DNA from: Gilliamella sp. wkB112
GTDB lineage: Bacteria; Pseudomonadota; Gammaproteobacteria; Enterobacterales; Orbaceae
DNA length: 64,000 nt
Assembly (NCBI RefSeq): GCF_001690685.1
Contig: NZ_LZGL01000017.1
Location: forward strand, 62,001-126,000
Reading direction: 5' to 3'
Positions within the stretch are counted from its first letter, which is position 1. Each line of letters opens with the position of its first letter. The position numbers and the translations under genes were made by a program. Positions 30,468 through 40,533 of this stretch are shown here, in pieces. A model generated the notes under the pieces. The model was given only the letters and a program-made list of their open reading frames with translations, searched no databases and was not told where the DNA came from.

Positions 30468-33347
30468 TTATTTTAATAAAACATCCTGTAATACTGATGC
30501 ATTTTTGAATTCTGTAAACTCTGTAATAGCTTGTGGCTGTTTAGCATCATCTGAAGATTTACCTAATACTTGTGAAGCCAACACTAATCCTTTTGATTCC
30601 ATTACTGAATGTTTATAAAAATCGATCAAATCTTGCTGAGTGATTTTTTTGAGTTGAGCTATTTTTTTATTTCGAGAATCAAAAGTAAAGCGGGAATTTT
30701 GATAGTCTGGCATATAACGACTAAACTCTTCGTCTAATGTTTGCGGTGGCATATTTAATTCATCAAGTACGGCTTTTTTGTATTGCTCAATATCTTGTTT
30801 AGACAATGCTTGTAACTTACTTAGCATAACAGGATAAAATTCTTGATAACGTTTAAATAAATATGCTGGATCATACTGATTACTTTGCACAATAAAACTC
30901 ATCCCGGCAAAATCACCTACAGTCACAGGACCAGCAAATACAGCATAGCCTAGTTGCTCATTAGTACGTAATTGATCAAAAAACCATGGTGATATCATTT
31001 TAGACAAAGTATAACTTAACATACCGCTACTGATTCTATCGTAGCCAGTAGGAATATAACTCATCATCAAAGCATGATCCGTGCTTTTAGCTTGCTGAGT
31101 AATTTTAGCAGCTAACGAATTTTTAATTTTAACATTATCAATCGGTGTAAATTCAACATCTCGCACTAAGTTTTTTTGAATAGAATGATAAAGATCTAAA
31201 GAATTTTCATTAGACAAGTTACCCAAACTAATCATATAAGGAATTGAACGAGTAAGTAAATTATCACGGTAAGCTACAATATCTTCAATGCTAATATTAG
31301 CGGTAATTTGGCGTTTTTCATCCCGTTCATAATAACGCGGTAATACTGACAACGCATTAACCGGCTGAACCGCTAGCCAGTAACTTTTAGCATATTCAGC
31401 TTTATCAAGTTCTTGCAGATACCAAGATTTAGCCAAAGCTAAAGTTTGTTCATCAATAGTAACATTACGATAACTATCAAGTACTGCGGTAACCATTTTT
31501 GGTAAATGTTGACTAAAACCACTTGCTGAAATCATCAAGCCACTATCATTGCCAGTAGATAATGAAATTCCCGCAACCCCTGCTTGAAATTGTAAATTAT
31601 CTAAATTTCGGCCAACAATATAATCAAGTAATTTAAAGGCGACATCTGATTTGGCCGATGCAAAAGCTTGATTATTACGTAACGAAACTACAATAGCGGC
31701 TTTAGGTTCATTTTTAAAATACTGGCTAACAAAATGGATATGATTACCACGTTTACTAAATTCAGCCGGTTGAGCCTGATTACTATTTTGCTTAGTAATT
31801 GAAAAATCATCAGGAATAAACGGATTTAACTCAGGTAGTGAAAATGAATAAGATTTACCTAACTTTAGCCAATTCGCTTTTTGTTCAGCAGTAATATTAT
31901 CGACTTTATAAGGAGCTTCGACAAAATAAGCCATTTTGTTAGTGGTTTGATCTGGCGAAATCACCCAGATTCTGACATTATCTGGAGTTAAGCTTTTTAG
32001 GCGAGTAATGATTGCTGTTTTATCTAAATTAGTAGCAATATAATCAGAATTTAACACATTTTTTACCGGATATAACAACATTTGATCTGATAACCATTCT
32101 ACATACGACATATCACGGTTAATATCTTCATATTTAAATTCTAATGCTAAAACTTTCTTTAGCTCCTCATAATAAGCATCAGTAATGCCTTGTTTTTGAA
32201 TTAATTGTAAATAATTGAAAATAGCAGCAATTACTTTATCTTTTTGAGCTAGTCCGTCATCAGTTAAACTCACATTAATACTGAACATACCACTGTTACC
32301 ATAACGGATTGGATCATTAGTTGCACTAATACTCTCAATCAAACCTTGTTTTTGTAACAAATCAAACACTGTATTTTGACTACGGTTACTCAGCAAATAA
32401 GCAATATATTCATCACTCTTATCAGCAAATTTAGCTAGATTATTTTCTATTGGAAATTGTAAAAATAACAATTTTTGTGGTTGAGCTGGTACCATTGCAA
32501 TTTGTTTACTCAGTACATTTGGCGTGATTGCTGGCTGATCAATTTTAGGTACGGTGATATTTTTATTCGGAATTTTACCAAAGGTAGTTTCTGCTAATTT
32601 AGTTAATTTACTCAAGGTTTGATTACTATAAATCACGCCCACCATGATATTGGCAGAATAATAGTCGTTATGAAAATTAACTAATGCATCTTGTAATTTA
32701 CTGCTTGGTTTGTTACTTAACGTTTGTAAATTACCACCTGAAAATTGGGCTGCTGGGTGTTGTTGATTTATGGTTTCAGAATCAACTTGACCAATTCTAA
32801 AACCATCATTCGATCTTGCCATAGTCATTTCGGCATTTACCGCATTACGTTCTTTATCAGCAAAACTGGGATCTAACTTAGGCTCGGCAATCGCATCGGC
32901 TAAATAATCAAGAGCAGTATCTAATGCACTATTTTCAACTTCAAAATAAAAAGCAGTTCGATGAGGGGCAGTACTAGCATTGTAACTACCAGAATGACGG
33001 TTCAAAAACTGTGAAAAACTCGCTGGCTCTGGATATTTAGTCGATCCCATAAGTACCATATGTTCGGTATAATGAGCTAGACCTTGCTGATCTTTAGGAT
33101 CTTGCAGAGACCCTACCGGCAATGCTAATGATCCCAAAGATTGCACCGCATTTGGGTCCGAAACTACTAACACCCGCATTTTATTTGCCAATTCAATTAC
33201 TTCATATTGACGATTGTCGCGATCACTCTGTTGCACTTTCTCCAATAAAACGGGATGTGTGAGCTTATTTTCACTCGCAAAGGATGAATCAAAAATAATA
33301 AACGTTAGTACTATAAAAACAACAAGTTTAATCTTTATCTTATGCAT
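30468..33347 (-). CDS. ptrA: Protease III (pitrilysin), periplasmic M16 zinc protease
   Basis: Large insulinase-family metallopeptidase that degrades small peptides in the periplasm. 959 residues (E. coli 962). Signal peptide at 1-24 (ends SSFA, then SENK). The inverted zinc site HYTEH is at 92-96, with a downstream glutamate in ERNAVNAEMTMARS. Four M16 domains are implied by length. The ATG at 33347 has GGAAG upstream; the GTG at 33359 is not needed. recB/recD, which flank it in E. coli, are absent. Confidence 0.96.
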   Translation of the reverse strand: MHKIKIKLVVFIVLTFIIFDSSFASENKLTHPVLLEKVQQSDRDNRQYEVIELANKMRVLVVSDPNAVQSLGSLALPVGSLQDPKDQQGLAHYTEHMVLMGSTKYPEPASFSQFLNRHSGSYNASTAPHRTAFYFEVENSALDTALDYLADAIAEPKLDPSFADKERNAVNAEMTMARSNDGFRIGQVDSETINQQHPAAQFSGGNLQTLSNKPSSKLQDALVNFHNDYYSANIMVGVIYSNQTLSKLTKLAETTFGKIPNKNITVPKIDQPAITPNVLSKQIAMVPAQPQKLLFLQFPIENNLAKFADKSDEYIAYLLSNRSQNTVFDLLQKQGLIESISATNDPIRYGNSGMFSINVSLTDDGLAQKDKVIAAIFNYLQLIQKQGITDAYYEELKKVLALEFKYEDINRDMSYVEWLSDQMLLYPVKNVLNSDYIATNLDKTAIITRLKSLTPDNVRIWVISPDQTTNKMAYFVEAPYKVDNITAEQKANWLKLGKSYSFSLPELNPFIPDDFSITKQNSNQAQPAEFSKRGNHIHFVSQYFKNEPKAAIVVSLRNNQAFASAKSDVAFKLLDYIVGRNLDNLQFQAGVAGISLSTGNDSGLMISASGFSQHLPKMVTAVLDSYRNVTIDEQTLALAKSWYLQELDKAEYAKSYWLAVQPVNALSVLPRYYERDEKRQITANISIEDIVAYRDNLLTRSIPYMISLGNLSNENSLDLYHSIQKNLVRDVEFTPIDNVKIKNSLAAKITQQAKSTDHALMMSYIPTGYDRISSGMLSYTLSKMISPWFFDQLRTNEQLGYAVFAGPVTVGDFAGMSFIVQSNQYDPAYLFKRYQEFYPVMLSKLQALSKQDIEQYKKAVLDELNMPPQTLDEEFSRYMPDYQNSRFTFDSRNKKIAQLKKITQQDLIDFYKHSVMESKGLVLASQVLGKSSDDAKQPQAITEFTEFKNASVLQDVLLK

Positions 33348-33827
33348 ATAATCTTCCACAAAAGAGAATAAGTAGTGTATTTTGAATTTACTATATTAGG
33401 GATGGCGCAATGAAACAAACATAATCTATTAGTTAAATCTAATTAACAATAAATATTTTATAATATTAATGTATTTTGCTGATAAGTTATACTATAATTT
33501 ACTCGTCAAATAATGATATATATAAATTTTATATTCAGTTCAATATAGTAATAAATTGTTTACAATTTTTATGTCTTAAAAATAGCATTCGCTATCGTAT
33601 CTATATAAGTACAAATTAGCACCATTAAATAGTGGCTCCAATCGACTCAATGTTGTTTGAGGATATAGCTAACATTCATTGATTCGTATGTAGGAAAGGA
33701 CAAAATTAATACTTTGCTAAATTTCCTATATTGTTCTCGTCGACACAATCGACAGAATAGAAAGTTGAATAGTAATTAAGTACAAACACACCATACCAAA
33801 CAAAATATAATGTATTAAGGTTATTCT
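33348..33827. promoter_or_regulatory. ptrA/exopolysaccharide-operon divergent spacer
   Basis: 480 bp, very AT-rich, separating ptrA from the divergent four-gene operon. No gene is visible on either strand. It is long enough for regulated promoters. A TAAGG site precedes the 33828 ATG. No operator of a known class was recognised. The length and composition would suit silencing by an H-NS-like protein, which is only an inference. Confidence 0.4.
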
Positions 33828-35021
33828 ATGTATCATAAATTAGTCTTAATTATTAGTATGTTAATGTATAGCTATTCGTCCATAGCTAATACAATCAATT
33901 ATAATGATAATGCGGTTAAAGCTGATCTACTATTGAAAGAAAGCCTTGAAGCTAAAAAATCGCAGAATTATGAACTTTCACTATCAAAATTAGAAATTGC
34001 TCGCCAATTATCGCCGACTAATTCTGATATTCTTGTTCAACTAGGCTTTAATTATTATGCTCTCGGTAAATTAGAACCGGCAAAACAAGCTTTTGAACAA
34101 GCTTTATCTATTGCTCCTGACTATGTCGATGCTCAGTATGGACTTACAAGTATTGTATTAGCACAAAATAACGATCATCCGGATAAAGCCGAGGCTTTAT
34201 TGGAGCAATATTTAAAAAAATCGCCCAATGACACTCAATTACTAGAATTAAAAAACGCAATACAAGCTGTCAAAGATTCTATCCATAATTGGGAATTTAA
34301 TCTGGCTGGTACTCACAGTCGCTTATCAAATTCTTATGCGACTTGGAATGAATTAGAGACTTCTCTTGCCTACAAATTATCAAAGAAAAATACCATTGTA
34401 GGGCATTTTGTACAGTCTCATCGTTTCCATATGGATGACCAAAAATATGGCAGCACACTATGGCATACTTTTAATGATAGGGCCTACGGTTATTTTACTG
34501 GTTTAGTCTCTTCGTCAAATAAGTTTTTTGCAAAGTATACCCTTGCAAGTGGGGGGGATTATACTTTATTCAATTCAACCAATGATAACATTAATTCATT
34601 TCATATCACCTTAGATTTGAAACTTGATCACTATGATGATGGCAACATTAAAACTATCTCCCCTGGCATAATTCAATATTTTTGGGACGATAGATTATCT
34701 ATATCAGGAATATGGTTTAATACCTTCGACCAAAATGAAAACCATATGAATGGATTTTTAGTAAAACTAACTAGCTCTCCAACTGAAAAATTACATTTAT
34801 TTGCTGGTTACTCAGATTCGCAAGAAACATCTGATCGTTCTAGTGGTTTTAATGAATCTCTGATAAAAGTAAAGACCAGATTTGCAGGATTATCTTATGA
34901 TATATCTAATCTAATTACCTTACAGCTAAACTATTCTGACGAAGACAGAAAACAAAAAACATATAACCGTAAATTGTATAACAAAAAAAACTTAGGGTGT
35001 GGCATAAAATGGATATTCTAA
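33828..35021 (+). CDS. TPR plus outer-membrane beta-barrel protein, YaiO type (exopolysaccharide export)
   Basis: 397 residues: signal peptide at 1-20 (MYHKLVLIISMLMYSYSSIA), three TPR-like helical repeats at about 30-150 (AKKSQNYELSLSKLEIARQL, ALGKLEPAKQAFEQALSIAP), then a beta-barrel from about 155 with alternating aromatic strands, ending in phenylalanine (GCGIKWIF) as outer-membrane proteins do. Periplasmic TPR plus barrel is the layout of PgaA and BcsC, here in the small YaiO size class. First gene of a tightly overlapped operon with a HEAT-like membrane protein, a GT2 synthase and a TIM-barrel-like secreted protein, so a polymer export role is inferred. Confidence 0.78.
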   Translation: MYHKLVLIISMLMYSYSSIANTINYNDNAVKADLLLKESLEAKKSQNYELSLSKLEIARQLSPTNSDILVQLGFNYYALGKLEPAKQAFEQALSIAPDYVDAQYGLTSIVLAQNNDHPDKAEALLEQYLKKSPNDTQLLELKNAIQAVKDSIHNWEFNLAGTHSRLSNSYATWNELETSLAYKLSKKNTIVGHFVQSHRFHMDDQKYGSTLWHTFNDRAYGYFTGLVSSSNKFFAKYTLASGGDYTLFNSTNDNINSFHITLDLKLDHYDDGNIKTISPGIIQYFWDDRLSISGIWFNTFDQNENHMNGFLVKLTSSPTEKLHLFAGYSDSQETSDRSSGFNESLIKVKTRFAGLSYDISNLITLQLNYSDEDRKQKTYNRKLYNKKNLGCGIKWIF

Positions 35022-35956
35022 TACGGTATGTCAATATTTATAATGGAAGTTTAGTGGTAACTAGTATTGTCGTGCTATTTGTCACAGCTTTGATTTATAG
35101 AATACAAAAAAGACGGCATCGGCACAATAGTCGACTTAAGTTAAAATTAATTGAATCCTATAACAAAAGCATAAAATTCAATGATTCGAGCATCTTCGTA
35201 AATACTGTTTCGGAAGCGTTACCGTCGGGTTCTATGACGATGATTGCTTCATTTTTTGCCAAAAAAAAATGCCATGAATTACATAATTTTATCCCTTTAT
35301 TTGCAAAAGAAACATTTCAAAAAAAATTACGTCAGTTATTAAAAAAAGGGAATGCACAACAACGAATTGAAGCGGCGAATATGTTGTCATATTATCCTTG
35401 CGAAAAAACATTAAAAGCTTTAAGAAAAGCTTGTTCAGATCATAGGCAAGAAGTTGCTGTTGCTGCTGCTTTAAGTTTATTAAATAGCGATCCAGAAGTA
35501 TCACTTGCACAACTAATTATACAACTCTTTAATTCTACGACACAAAAAGGACTATTCTGCTTTCTAAGACTTGTTCCATCTAATACTCTATTACATCTTG
35601 AGTCTCAATTAATTATTGAAGAGTCTATAAGTCCTGATAATGCTTTACTTGCAATGTTAATAGAAATTTCCAACAACTTTATTATTCCATATGTAACTTT
35701 TGCTAGAGAAGATCAGCGCGACTATATGCAATCACTGTTTGAAATATTATTAGGATTGCAATACAAAGCATCTGGAGTTATTCATAGTTGTTACATACTA
35801 AACTTTATCAATGAATTTTGTTACCAAGAAAAAATATGCAGCATACAAAAGTTAATTACAGAATATTTTAATTTTGAAAGCAAACTATTTGTCTGCTTTC
35901 TTGATGAGCATGAAAATACCTCTAAAAATCAAACCATTGGACAATATTATGAATGA
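35009..35956 (+). CDS. Membrane-anchored HEAT-repeat-like protein of exopolysaccharide operon
   Basis: 315 residues from the ATG at 35009 (a GTG at 34997 would add four), overlapping the YaiO-type gene by 13 bases. One N-terminal membrane helix (about 8-27, SLVVTSIVVLFVTALIYRI), then a basic stretch and an all-helical cytoplasmic domain with HEAT-like repeats (NAQQRIEAANMLSYYPCEKT, HRQEVAVAAALSLLNSDPEV). No catalytic motif. Presumably an accessory or regulatory subunit of the synthase encoded next. I know no named family for it. Confidence 0.65.
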   Translation: MDILIRYVNIYNGSLVVTSIVVLFVTALIYRIQKRRHRHNSRLKLKLIESYNKSIKFNDSSIFVNTVSEALPSGSMTMIASFFAKKKCHELHNFIPLFAKETFQKKLRQLLKKGNAQQRIEAANMLSYYPCEKTLKALRKACSDHRQEVAVAAALSLLNSDPEVSLAQLIIQLFNSTTQKGLFCFLRLVPSNTLLHLESQLIIEESISPDNALLAMLIEISNNFIIPYVTFAREDQRDYMQSLFEILLGLQYKASGVIHSCYILNFINEFCYQEKICSIQKLITEYFNFESKLFVCFLDEHENTSKNQTIGQYYE

Positions 35957-37376
35957 CTATGTATACAACACATTAATTGTAAGTATGGATATTATTGTTT
36001 TCATTATTGTATTAATTGGACTGCTACAAGTTTTAGTTTATTTTATACAACTTATCGTTGCTTTATACGTTTTAGTTGATAACCCTAATAGAGATCGTAA
36101 AATACAAAGCACATATAATAATGATGGTTTCTTACACCCGATCACTATTATTTTGCCTGCATATAACGAAAGCGTAACCATTATCGATAGTATTGAGTCT
36201 ATGCTTGCATCAAATTACCCCAATGTAGATATGATCGTGGTCAATGACGGTTCTACTGATAGAACTTTCGAATTAATTAATCAATATTTGGAACTTGAAG
36301 AAATTGAGCACGATTTAAATAATACAGAATTAAAACAACTGCCACATGCAAGAATTAAAGGTGTTTATATTTCACGTAAAGATAGTCGTCTTCGCGTTAT
36401 AGACAAAGAGAATGGTGGAAAAGCTGATGCACATAATGCAGCTATCAATTTAAGTCGAGCACCTATTGTTTGCCTATTAGATGCTGATTCAATCCTTGCC
36501 CCTGATGCACTAACTAATGCTATTGTTCCTTTTATTGACGACCCTAAAACTATTGCTGTAGGAGGCACAATACGCGTTGCCAATAGTTGTTTGATCCATA
36601 AAGGATTAGTAACCAAAATTAAGTTATCTAAAAAGTATATTGTACAACTACAAGCTCTGGAATATATGCGCTCATTTCTAATGGCAAAAGTCGCATGGAA
36701 TCATTTTAAAACACTACCTGTTATATCAGGAGCGTTCGGTTTATTTCGTCGTGATTTTGCTATTAGAGTGGGAGGATTCTCTGTAGGTTCTATGGGTGAA
36801 GATTTTGATTTCACAGTAAAATTGCATAAATATATTTATGATTCCCATGTTGACTATAAAATAAAATTTGTGCCCACAGCAATTTGTTGGACACAAGTCC
36901 CAGAAAAATGGAAAATATTACAAAACCAACGTATTCGTTGGCATATAGGTGCATTACAAACATTTTTTCATTTCAAAAATTTAATGCTTAGGCCCAAATA
37001 TCATAGAGTAGGTTTTGCCTTATTGCCTTATTCGGTGCTAACTGATATTATAGGCCCGCTAACAGAGTTTTTCGGTTACCTACTCTTACCTTTCTTCTGG
37101 TATTTTCAAATAGTTAATGGGAATATAATAGCTTCCTATTTTTTACTTGGCATTTGCTACAACATATTAATTAATTCTGTTGCTATAGCGATCGATGGAT
37201 TATTGTTAAAGGGATTAAATAAAACAAGATATTTAATATCGCTGTTTTATATATCTTTGTTAGAAAATTTTGGTTATCGACAAATTTGTTTATATTGGAA
37301 ACTTAAAGGGTTTCTTCGATTAAGAAAAGGTAAAATATCTTGGGGGAAAATGGAGAGGGTCAAGTTTGATAAATAG
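35949..37376 (+). CDS. Processive family-2 glycosyltransferase (PgaC/YaiP-like polysaccharide synthase)
   Basis: 475 residues from the ATG at 35949, overlapping the preceding stop by 8 bases with TTGGA upstream. Two N-terminal membrane helices (about 9-45), a cytosolic GT-A domain with all processive-synthase motifs (VVNDGSTD with D99, LLDADS with DxD at 178-180, GED at 283-285, QRIRW at 327-331), then three or four C-terminal helices. The QxxRW motif means repeated addition and extrusion of one sugar polymer, as in PgaC, HasA and BcsA. Sugar specificity cannot be read from sequence. No PilZ domain is present. Confidence 0.85.
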   Translation: MNDYVYNTLIVSMDIIVFIIVLIGLLQVLVYFIQLIVALYVLVDNPNRDRKIQSTYNNDGFLHPITIILPAYNESVTIIDSIESMLASNYPNVDMIVVNDGSTDRTFELINQYLELEEIEHDLNNTELKQLPHARIKGVYISRKDSRLRVIDKENGGKADAHNAAINLSRAPIVCLLDADSILAPDALTNAIVPFIDDPKTIAVGGTIRVANSCLIHKGLVTKIKLSKKYIVQLQALEYMRSFLMAKVAWNHFKTLPVISGAFGLFRRDFAIRVGGFSVGSMGEDFDFTVKLHKYIYDSHVDYKIKFVPTAICWTQVPEKWKILQNQRIRWHIGALQTFFHFKNLMLRPKYHRVGFALLPYSVLTDIIGPLTEFFGYLLLPFFWYFQIVNGNIIASYFLLGICYNILINSVAIAIDGLLLKGLNKTRYLISLFYISLLENFGYRQICLYWKLKGFLRLRKGKISWGKMERVKFDK

Positions 37377-38673
37377 TATGAGTATAATTCGAAGTATTTT
37401 TTTATTTATAATCAGTTTTTACGTTAGTTCTACTTTTGCTACTGACCTTTTCTTATGTAAAGCAATTGATGGCACCTATAAAATACTATGGGCATTACCT
37501 AACGACAATTCACCAGAATGTGAAAAAAAAATAGTTTCAAGCGAAACTGAAAATGTCATTTTCACATCAATTTCACCCAAACAAGATAAAAATTACAACA
37601 TTATTTTATCTGGTTCAGATAAAAACAATGTTTTTAAACCAACTACTGCAATTGAAACCCAAGAAACCATGTTAAATCAAAATAAGAACATTGATAAACA
37701 ATTGGTTAGTATCCATCGTATCCAATCAAAAAGCCAACAAACTTCGTCAAAATCATTAGTTAATTTAGCGATGTGGAACTGGGAAGCAAGTACTTGGCTT
37801 AACTATCCAGAAAAATTCATAAAAACCGTAAAATCTAAAGGTATTGACCAAATTTATCTTAAATTATCAATCGATAATGACAAAATTGCCGACGAAGAAC
37901 AATTAATTGAACTATTAGATATTGCCGCTAATAATCAGATAAAAATTATTGCTGTTGAAGGTTCGCCAGACATGGTGATTGAATCTGGTTTAAAATATGC
38001 TATTGAGCGTAACCAAGTTATTAAACAATTTTGTCAAGCTCGTAAAGACAAACCTTGTCTTGCTGGAATTCAATATGATATTGAACCCTATATTCTAAAA
38101 GAATATAACCAAGATCCCAAAGCAACTTGGCAATTATGGAATAATGCAATAAAAATGTTGAGTCAATCTTGGGGTGACAAAATTGAAGTAGTTATACCCT
38201 TTTGGTTACGCAATATAGATAATGGTGAACAAATTGTACAAGATATTGCACCTTATACTTCAAAATACATAGTTATGGTTTACCGCACAGATTATGATCT
38301 AATTTACAATCTTAGTACAGATTGGTTATCTTGGGGTGATAAAAATAGCAAAAAAATTACGATTGCACTTGAAAGTGGAATACTTGATGATGAACTTGAA
38401 AAATTTTATGTTCCTAGCAAAACCTATGGGGAAATAGAAAAAGTAGCATTTAATGATAAGGACGTTATTTTATTAAATAAAGAAAAACTTACCAGCGATA
38501 ATGCAATTTATACCTATTCCGCTAGTTCATTAGAAAAATCTGATGCCAAAAACCATATAATCAGTTTTATGGGGAAAGAAGATAACTTGTTCAAAACAGT
38601 TAATTTATTAGCAGATGTTTTTCCTGAATGGAGTTCATTTGATGGCATTGCTTTGCATGGACTAAATTTTTAA
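37366..38673 (+). CDS. Secreted TIM-barrel-like protein of exopolysaccharide operon (possible glycoside hydrolase)
   Basis: 435 residues. A TTG at 37366 has GAGAGG 7 bases upstream and overlaps the synthase gene by 11 bases; the ATG at 37378 is the alternative. Signal peptide ends SSTFA. After a variable region of about 125 residues, a domain of about 290 residues alternates hydrophobic strands and helices like a TIM barrel (LAMWNWEASTWL, GIDQIYLKLS, IKIIAVEGSPD, GIQYDIEPYI, YIVMVYRTDYD, KITIALESGI). The acidic pairs in YDIEPY and ALESG sit where retaining glycosidases place catalytic acids. By analogy with the PgaB C-terminal domain it may trim or modify the polymer; unproven. Confidence 0.6.
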   Translation: MINSMSIIRSIFLFIISFYVSSTFATDLFLCKAIDGTYKILWALPNDNSPECEKKIVSSETENVIFTSISPKQDKNYNIILSGSDKNNVFKPTTAIETQETMLNQNKNIDKQLVSIHRIQSKSQQTSSKSLVNLAMWNWEASTWLNYPEKFIKTVKSKGIDQIYLKLSIDNDKIADEEQLIELLDIAANNQIKIIAVEGSPDMVIESGLKYAIERNQVIKQFCQARKDKPCLAGIQYDIEPYILKEYNQDPKATWQLWNNAIKMLSQSWGDKIEVVIPFWLRNIDNGEQIVQDIAPYTSKYIVMVYRTDYDLIYNLSTDWLSWGDKNSKKITIALESGILDDELEKFYVPSKTYGEIEKVAFNDKDVILLNKEKLTSDNAIYTYSASSLEKSDAKNHIISFMGKEDNLFKTVNLLADVFPEWSSFDGIALHGLNF

Positions 38674-38682
38674 CCAATACCA

Positions 38683-38706
38683 AAAGAGCTGGCCAACCAG
38701 CTCTTT
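38683..38706. terminator. Terminator of exopolysaccharide operon / prfC
   Basis: Perfect 10-bp arms AAAGAGCTGG / CCAGCTCTTT with a CCAA loop, 9 bases after the operon stop, followed by AATTCTTTTA; on the minus strand it also follows prfC. Serves both convergent units. Confidence 0.8.
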
Positions 38707-38738
38707 AATTCTTTTATTATACATTGAAAATAATTCAA

Positions 38739-40331
38739 TTAATGCTCACGAGTTTTTCTAAACTCAACATCAGGGTAACGTTCTTGTGTTAAATTCAGAT
38801 TAACCATGCTTGGTGCAATGTAAGTAAGATTATCACCACCATCTAACGCCAAATTCTGTTCGCATTTGCGCTTAAACTCTTCCAATTTTTTCACATCACT
38901 ACACTCAACCCAACGTGCAGTAGTTACATTTACTGGCTCATAAATCGCCTCAACGTTATATTCAGATTTTAAGCGTGCTACTACAACATCAAACTGAAGA
39001 ACCCCAACCGCACCCACAATTAAATCATTATTAATTATTGGTCGGAATACCTGCACTGCACCTTCTTCGGATAACTGCACCAAACCTTTTAATAATTGCT
39101 TCTGTTTGAGAGGATCTTTTAAACGAATACGGCGGAACAATTCTGGCGCAAAGTTAGGAATACCTGTGAACTTAAGATCTTCGCCTTGAGTAAAAGTATC
39201 ACCAATTTGAATAGTACCATGATTGTGCAAACCAATGATATCTCCAGCATAAGCCTGTTCAACTTGCTCACGATCACCCGCCATAAAGGTTAAGGCATCA
39301 GAAATGTTCACATCTTTGGCAATTCTTACATGACGTAATTTCATGCCTTTCTCATATTTACCAGAAACAATACGTAAAAAGGCTACCCGGTCACGGTGTT
39401 TGGGGTCCATGTTAGCTTGAATTTTAAACACAAAACCAGTAAATTTATCTTCAGTTGCCGCCACTTCACGTTTATCAGTCTGCCTAGATTGTGGGGTTGG
39501 TGCCCAAGCGGTTAATCCGTCTAGCATATGATCAACACCAAAATTACCTAACGCAGTACCAAAAAATACTGGTGTTAAATCACCAGATAAAAACGCTTCT
39601 AAATCAAATTCATTGGAAGCACCTTGTACCAATTCAAGTTCATCCCGTAATTGCTGAGCTAAATCCTCACCTACTGCGGCATCTAATTCAGGATTAGTTA
39701 AACCTTTAACAATGCGTACTTCTTGAATGGTATGCCCTTGACCTGACTGGTACAAATAAGTCTCATCTTTAGCTAAATGGTAAACACCTTTAAATAACTT
39801 ACCACAGCCGATTGGCCAAGTAATAGGAGCACACATAATATTAAGTTCGTTTTCAACCTCATCCAATAGTTCCATCGGATCACGGATATCCCGATCTAAC
39901 TTATTCATAAAGGTTAAAATTGGCGTATTACGTAGACGCGTAACTTCCATTAATTTGCGAGTGCGATCCTCAACCCCTTTAGCAGCATCAATCACCATCA
40001 AGCAACTATCAACGGCCGTAAGCGTGCGATAAGTATCTTCAGAAAAATCCTCATGCCCTGGAGTATCTAATAAATTAACTAAACAGTTATTATATGGAAA
40101 TTGCATCACCGAGGTCGTAATTGAGATCCCACGTTGTTTTTCCATCTCCATCCAATCTGACTTAGCATGCTGCGCATTAGCACCACGCCCTTTTACTGTA
40201 CCAGCGGTTTGAATGGCTTGTCCAAATAGTAATACCTTTTCAGTGATAGTGGTTTTACCGGCATCTGGGTGAGAAATTATCGCAAACGTACGGCGAGCGT
40301 TAACTTCATCTAAATAAGCTTGTTCTGTCAT
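38739..40331 (-). CDS. prfC: Peptide chain release factor 3
   Basis: GTPase that removes RF1/RF2 from the ribosome after termination. 530 residues from the ATG at 40331 (E. coli 529). G1 [10 protein letters not shown]3 [14 protein letters not shown] and G4 NKLD are present, with the conserved ending [15 protein letters not shown]. The frame continues upstream to 40412, but those 27 residues are not in the family. It faces ilvY, not its usual neighbours. Confidence 0.97.
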   Translation of the reverse strand: MTEQAYLDEVNARRTFAIISHPDAGKTTITEKVLLFGQAIQTAGTVKGRGANAQHAKSDWMEMEKQRGISITTSVMQFPYNNCLVNLLDTPGHEDFSEDTYRTLTAVDSCLMVIDAAKGVEDRTRKLMEVTRLRNTPILTFMNKLDRDIRDPMELLDEVENELNIMCAPITWPIGCGKLFKGVYHLAKDETYLYQSGQGHTIQEVRIVKGLTNPELDAAVGEDLAQQLRDELELVQGASNEFDLEAFLSGDLTPVFFGTALGNFGVDHMLDGLTAWAPTPQSRQTDKREVAATEDKFTGFVFKIQANMDPKHRDRVAFLRIVSGKYEKGMKLRHVRIAKDVNISDALTFMAGDREQVEQAYAGDIIGLHNHGTIQIGDTFTQGEDLKFTGIPNFAPELFRRIRLKDPLKQKQLLKGLVQLSEEGAVQVFRPIINNDLIVGAVGVLQFDVVVARLKSEYNVEAIYEPVNVTTARWVECSDVKKLEEFKRKCEQNLALDGGDNLTYIAPSMVNLNLTQERYPDVEFRKTREH

Positions 40332-40533
40332 AAAGATAACTATATTTATCAAACAAAAATAATCGCGTATTCTAACAGGTATCATATTATATTGCCATGA
40401 ATGTTGTGACACAGGCTATTTACCTTATTTAATTATCTATGCATAATACTTGTATAACATTGAACAATGATGGTTATATCCTGACAAAAAGTTTCAGGTA
40501 AGCATAACGTTTTAGTATAAACAGATATCAACA

